The notes beneath the pieces were generated by a model. It made no database searches, was not told the origin of the DNA, and saw only the letters and a program-made list of their open reading frames with translations. Below are positions 62,802 through 62,834 of a stretch of DNA of 62,834 nt, one piece after another (position 1 is the first letter of the stretch; every line of letters starts with the position of its first letter). Both the position numbers and the translations under genes were made by a program. The stretch is from Lysobacterales bacterium (GTDB lineage Bacteria; Pseudomonadota; Gammaproteobacteria; Xanthomonadales; SZUA-5): assembly GCA_019187485.1 (NCBI GenBank), contig JABAQR010000013.1, positions 1 through 62,834 on the forward strand. Direction: 5' to 3'.

Positions 62802-62834
62802 ACGATCCACTCCAGGATCGGCGTAATGGAGCCA
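62709..62834. mobile_element. partial insertion sequence end, IS21-like multiple repeats
   Basis: The segment starts with TG (62709-62710) right where the interrupted gene ends, then carries regularly spaced repeats to the window edge. IS21 elements begin with TG and have multiple terminal repeats. No transposase gene lies inside the window, so family is tentative. Confidence 0.5.
62716..62834. repeat. 25-bp-period tandem array, five units
   Basis: A 19-base unit GATCGGCGTAATGGAGCCA plus a variable six-base spacer is repeated at exactly 25-base steps from 62716: units at 62716 (degenerate), 62741, 62766, 62791 (degenerate) and 62816. The period is exact even where the unit has drifted. Confidence 0.88.

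Noticed and set aside
62716..62834. CRISPR array
   Set aside because: Spacers would be only six bases and no cas genes are nearby; regular IS terminal repeats fit better.

Overview
The window looks like a high-GC gammaproteobacterial chromosome, most likely of the Xanthomonadales (Lysobacterales) type. This is inferred from the fabA-fabB pair, the ubiK-comM pair, a YecA/YgfB-family protein, a DUF3667 membrane protein and heavily GC-biased third codon positions that open long antisense shadow frames. It divides into chromosome (about 1-23112), a junction zone of insertions and broken genes (23113-25800), a rightward defence operon (25805-35458), and a leftward lambda-like prophage late region (35491-61487) followed by small rightward genes and a partial insertion sequence at the right edge (61488-62834).

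The chromosomal part carries two PLP-dependent beta-eliminating lyases (a tyrosine phenol-lyase and a tryptophanase), fatty acid genes (fabA, fabB, a hotdog thioesterase), a class II aldolase, an Fe(II)/2-oxoglutarate oxygenase, and a translationally coupled operon of deoC with one full-length and one half-length aldehyde dehydrogenase. These are followed by a predicted M48-TPM fusion lipoprotein, ubiK, comM, a coniferyl-aldehyde-type dehydrogenase, xthA and a UPF0149 gene. Two genes are clearly decayed: a surface protein with a Calx-beta/IPTL-like end, and a class III nucleotidyl cyclase. The section ends at a tRNA with a CAT anticodon that is probably the lysidine-type tRNA-Ile2.

Beyond the tRNA lie an intact IS630-family element with TA duplication, a RhuM fragment, a phage holin-like fragment and a short C-terminal remnant. 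Then a tightly packed operon begins: a small helix-turn-helix gene, a type III restriction subunit, a beta-class methyltransferase whose target-recognition segment has a different base composition, a pair of uncharacterised proteins (366 and 127 aa), and a RelE/ParE-like domain fused to a UvrD/Rep-type helicase. The accessory genes at its 3' end are the best candidate here for an undescribed defence system.

The prophage late region is read from right to left: small and large terminase, two fibre-like proteins, gpW-like joiner, portal, S49 protease with an internal scaffold start, decoration protein, major capsid protein, head-tail joiner, tail terminator, tail tube, tail assembly chaperone with a candidate T TTT TTC minus-one frameshift site, tape measure, tail tip/fibre proteins, a terminator, and a lysis cassette in which an Rz1 lipoprotein is nested inside Rz. 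A rightward DUF4160/DUF2442-HTH pair with a perfect 8-bp palindromic operator interrupts the tail genes. At the right edge, three small rightward genes each follow a near-identical 33-bp promoter-like repeat. The last of them is cut by a 25-bp-period repeat array that resembles the end of an IS21-family element. No integrase, repressor or att repeat is visible, so the prophage continues outside the window or is incomplete.
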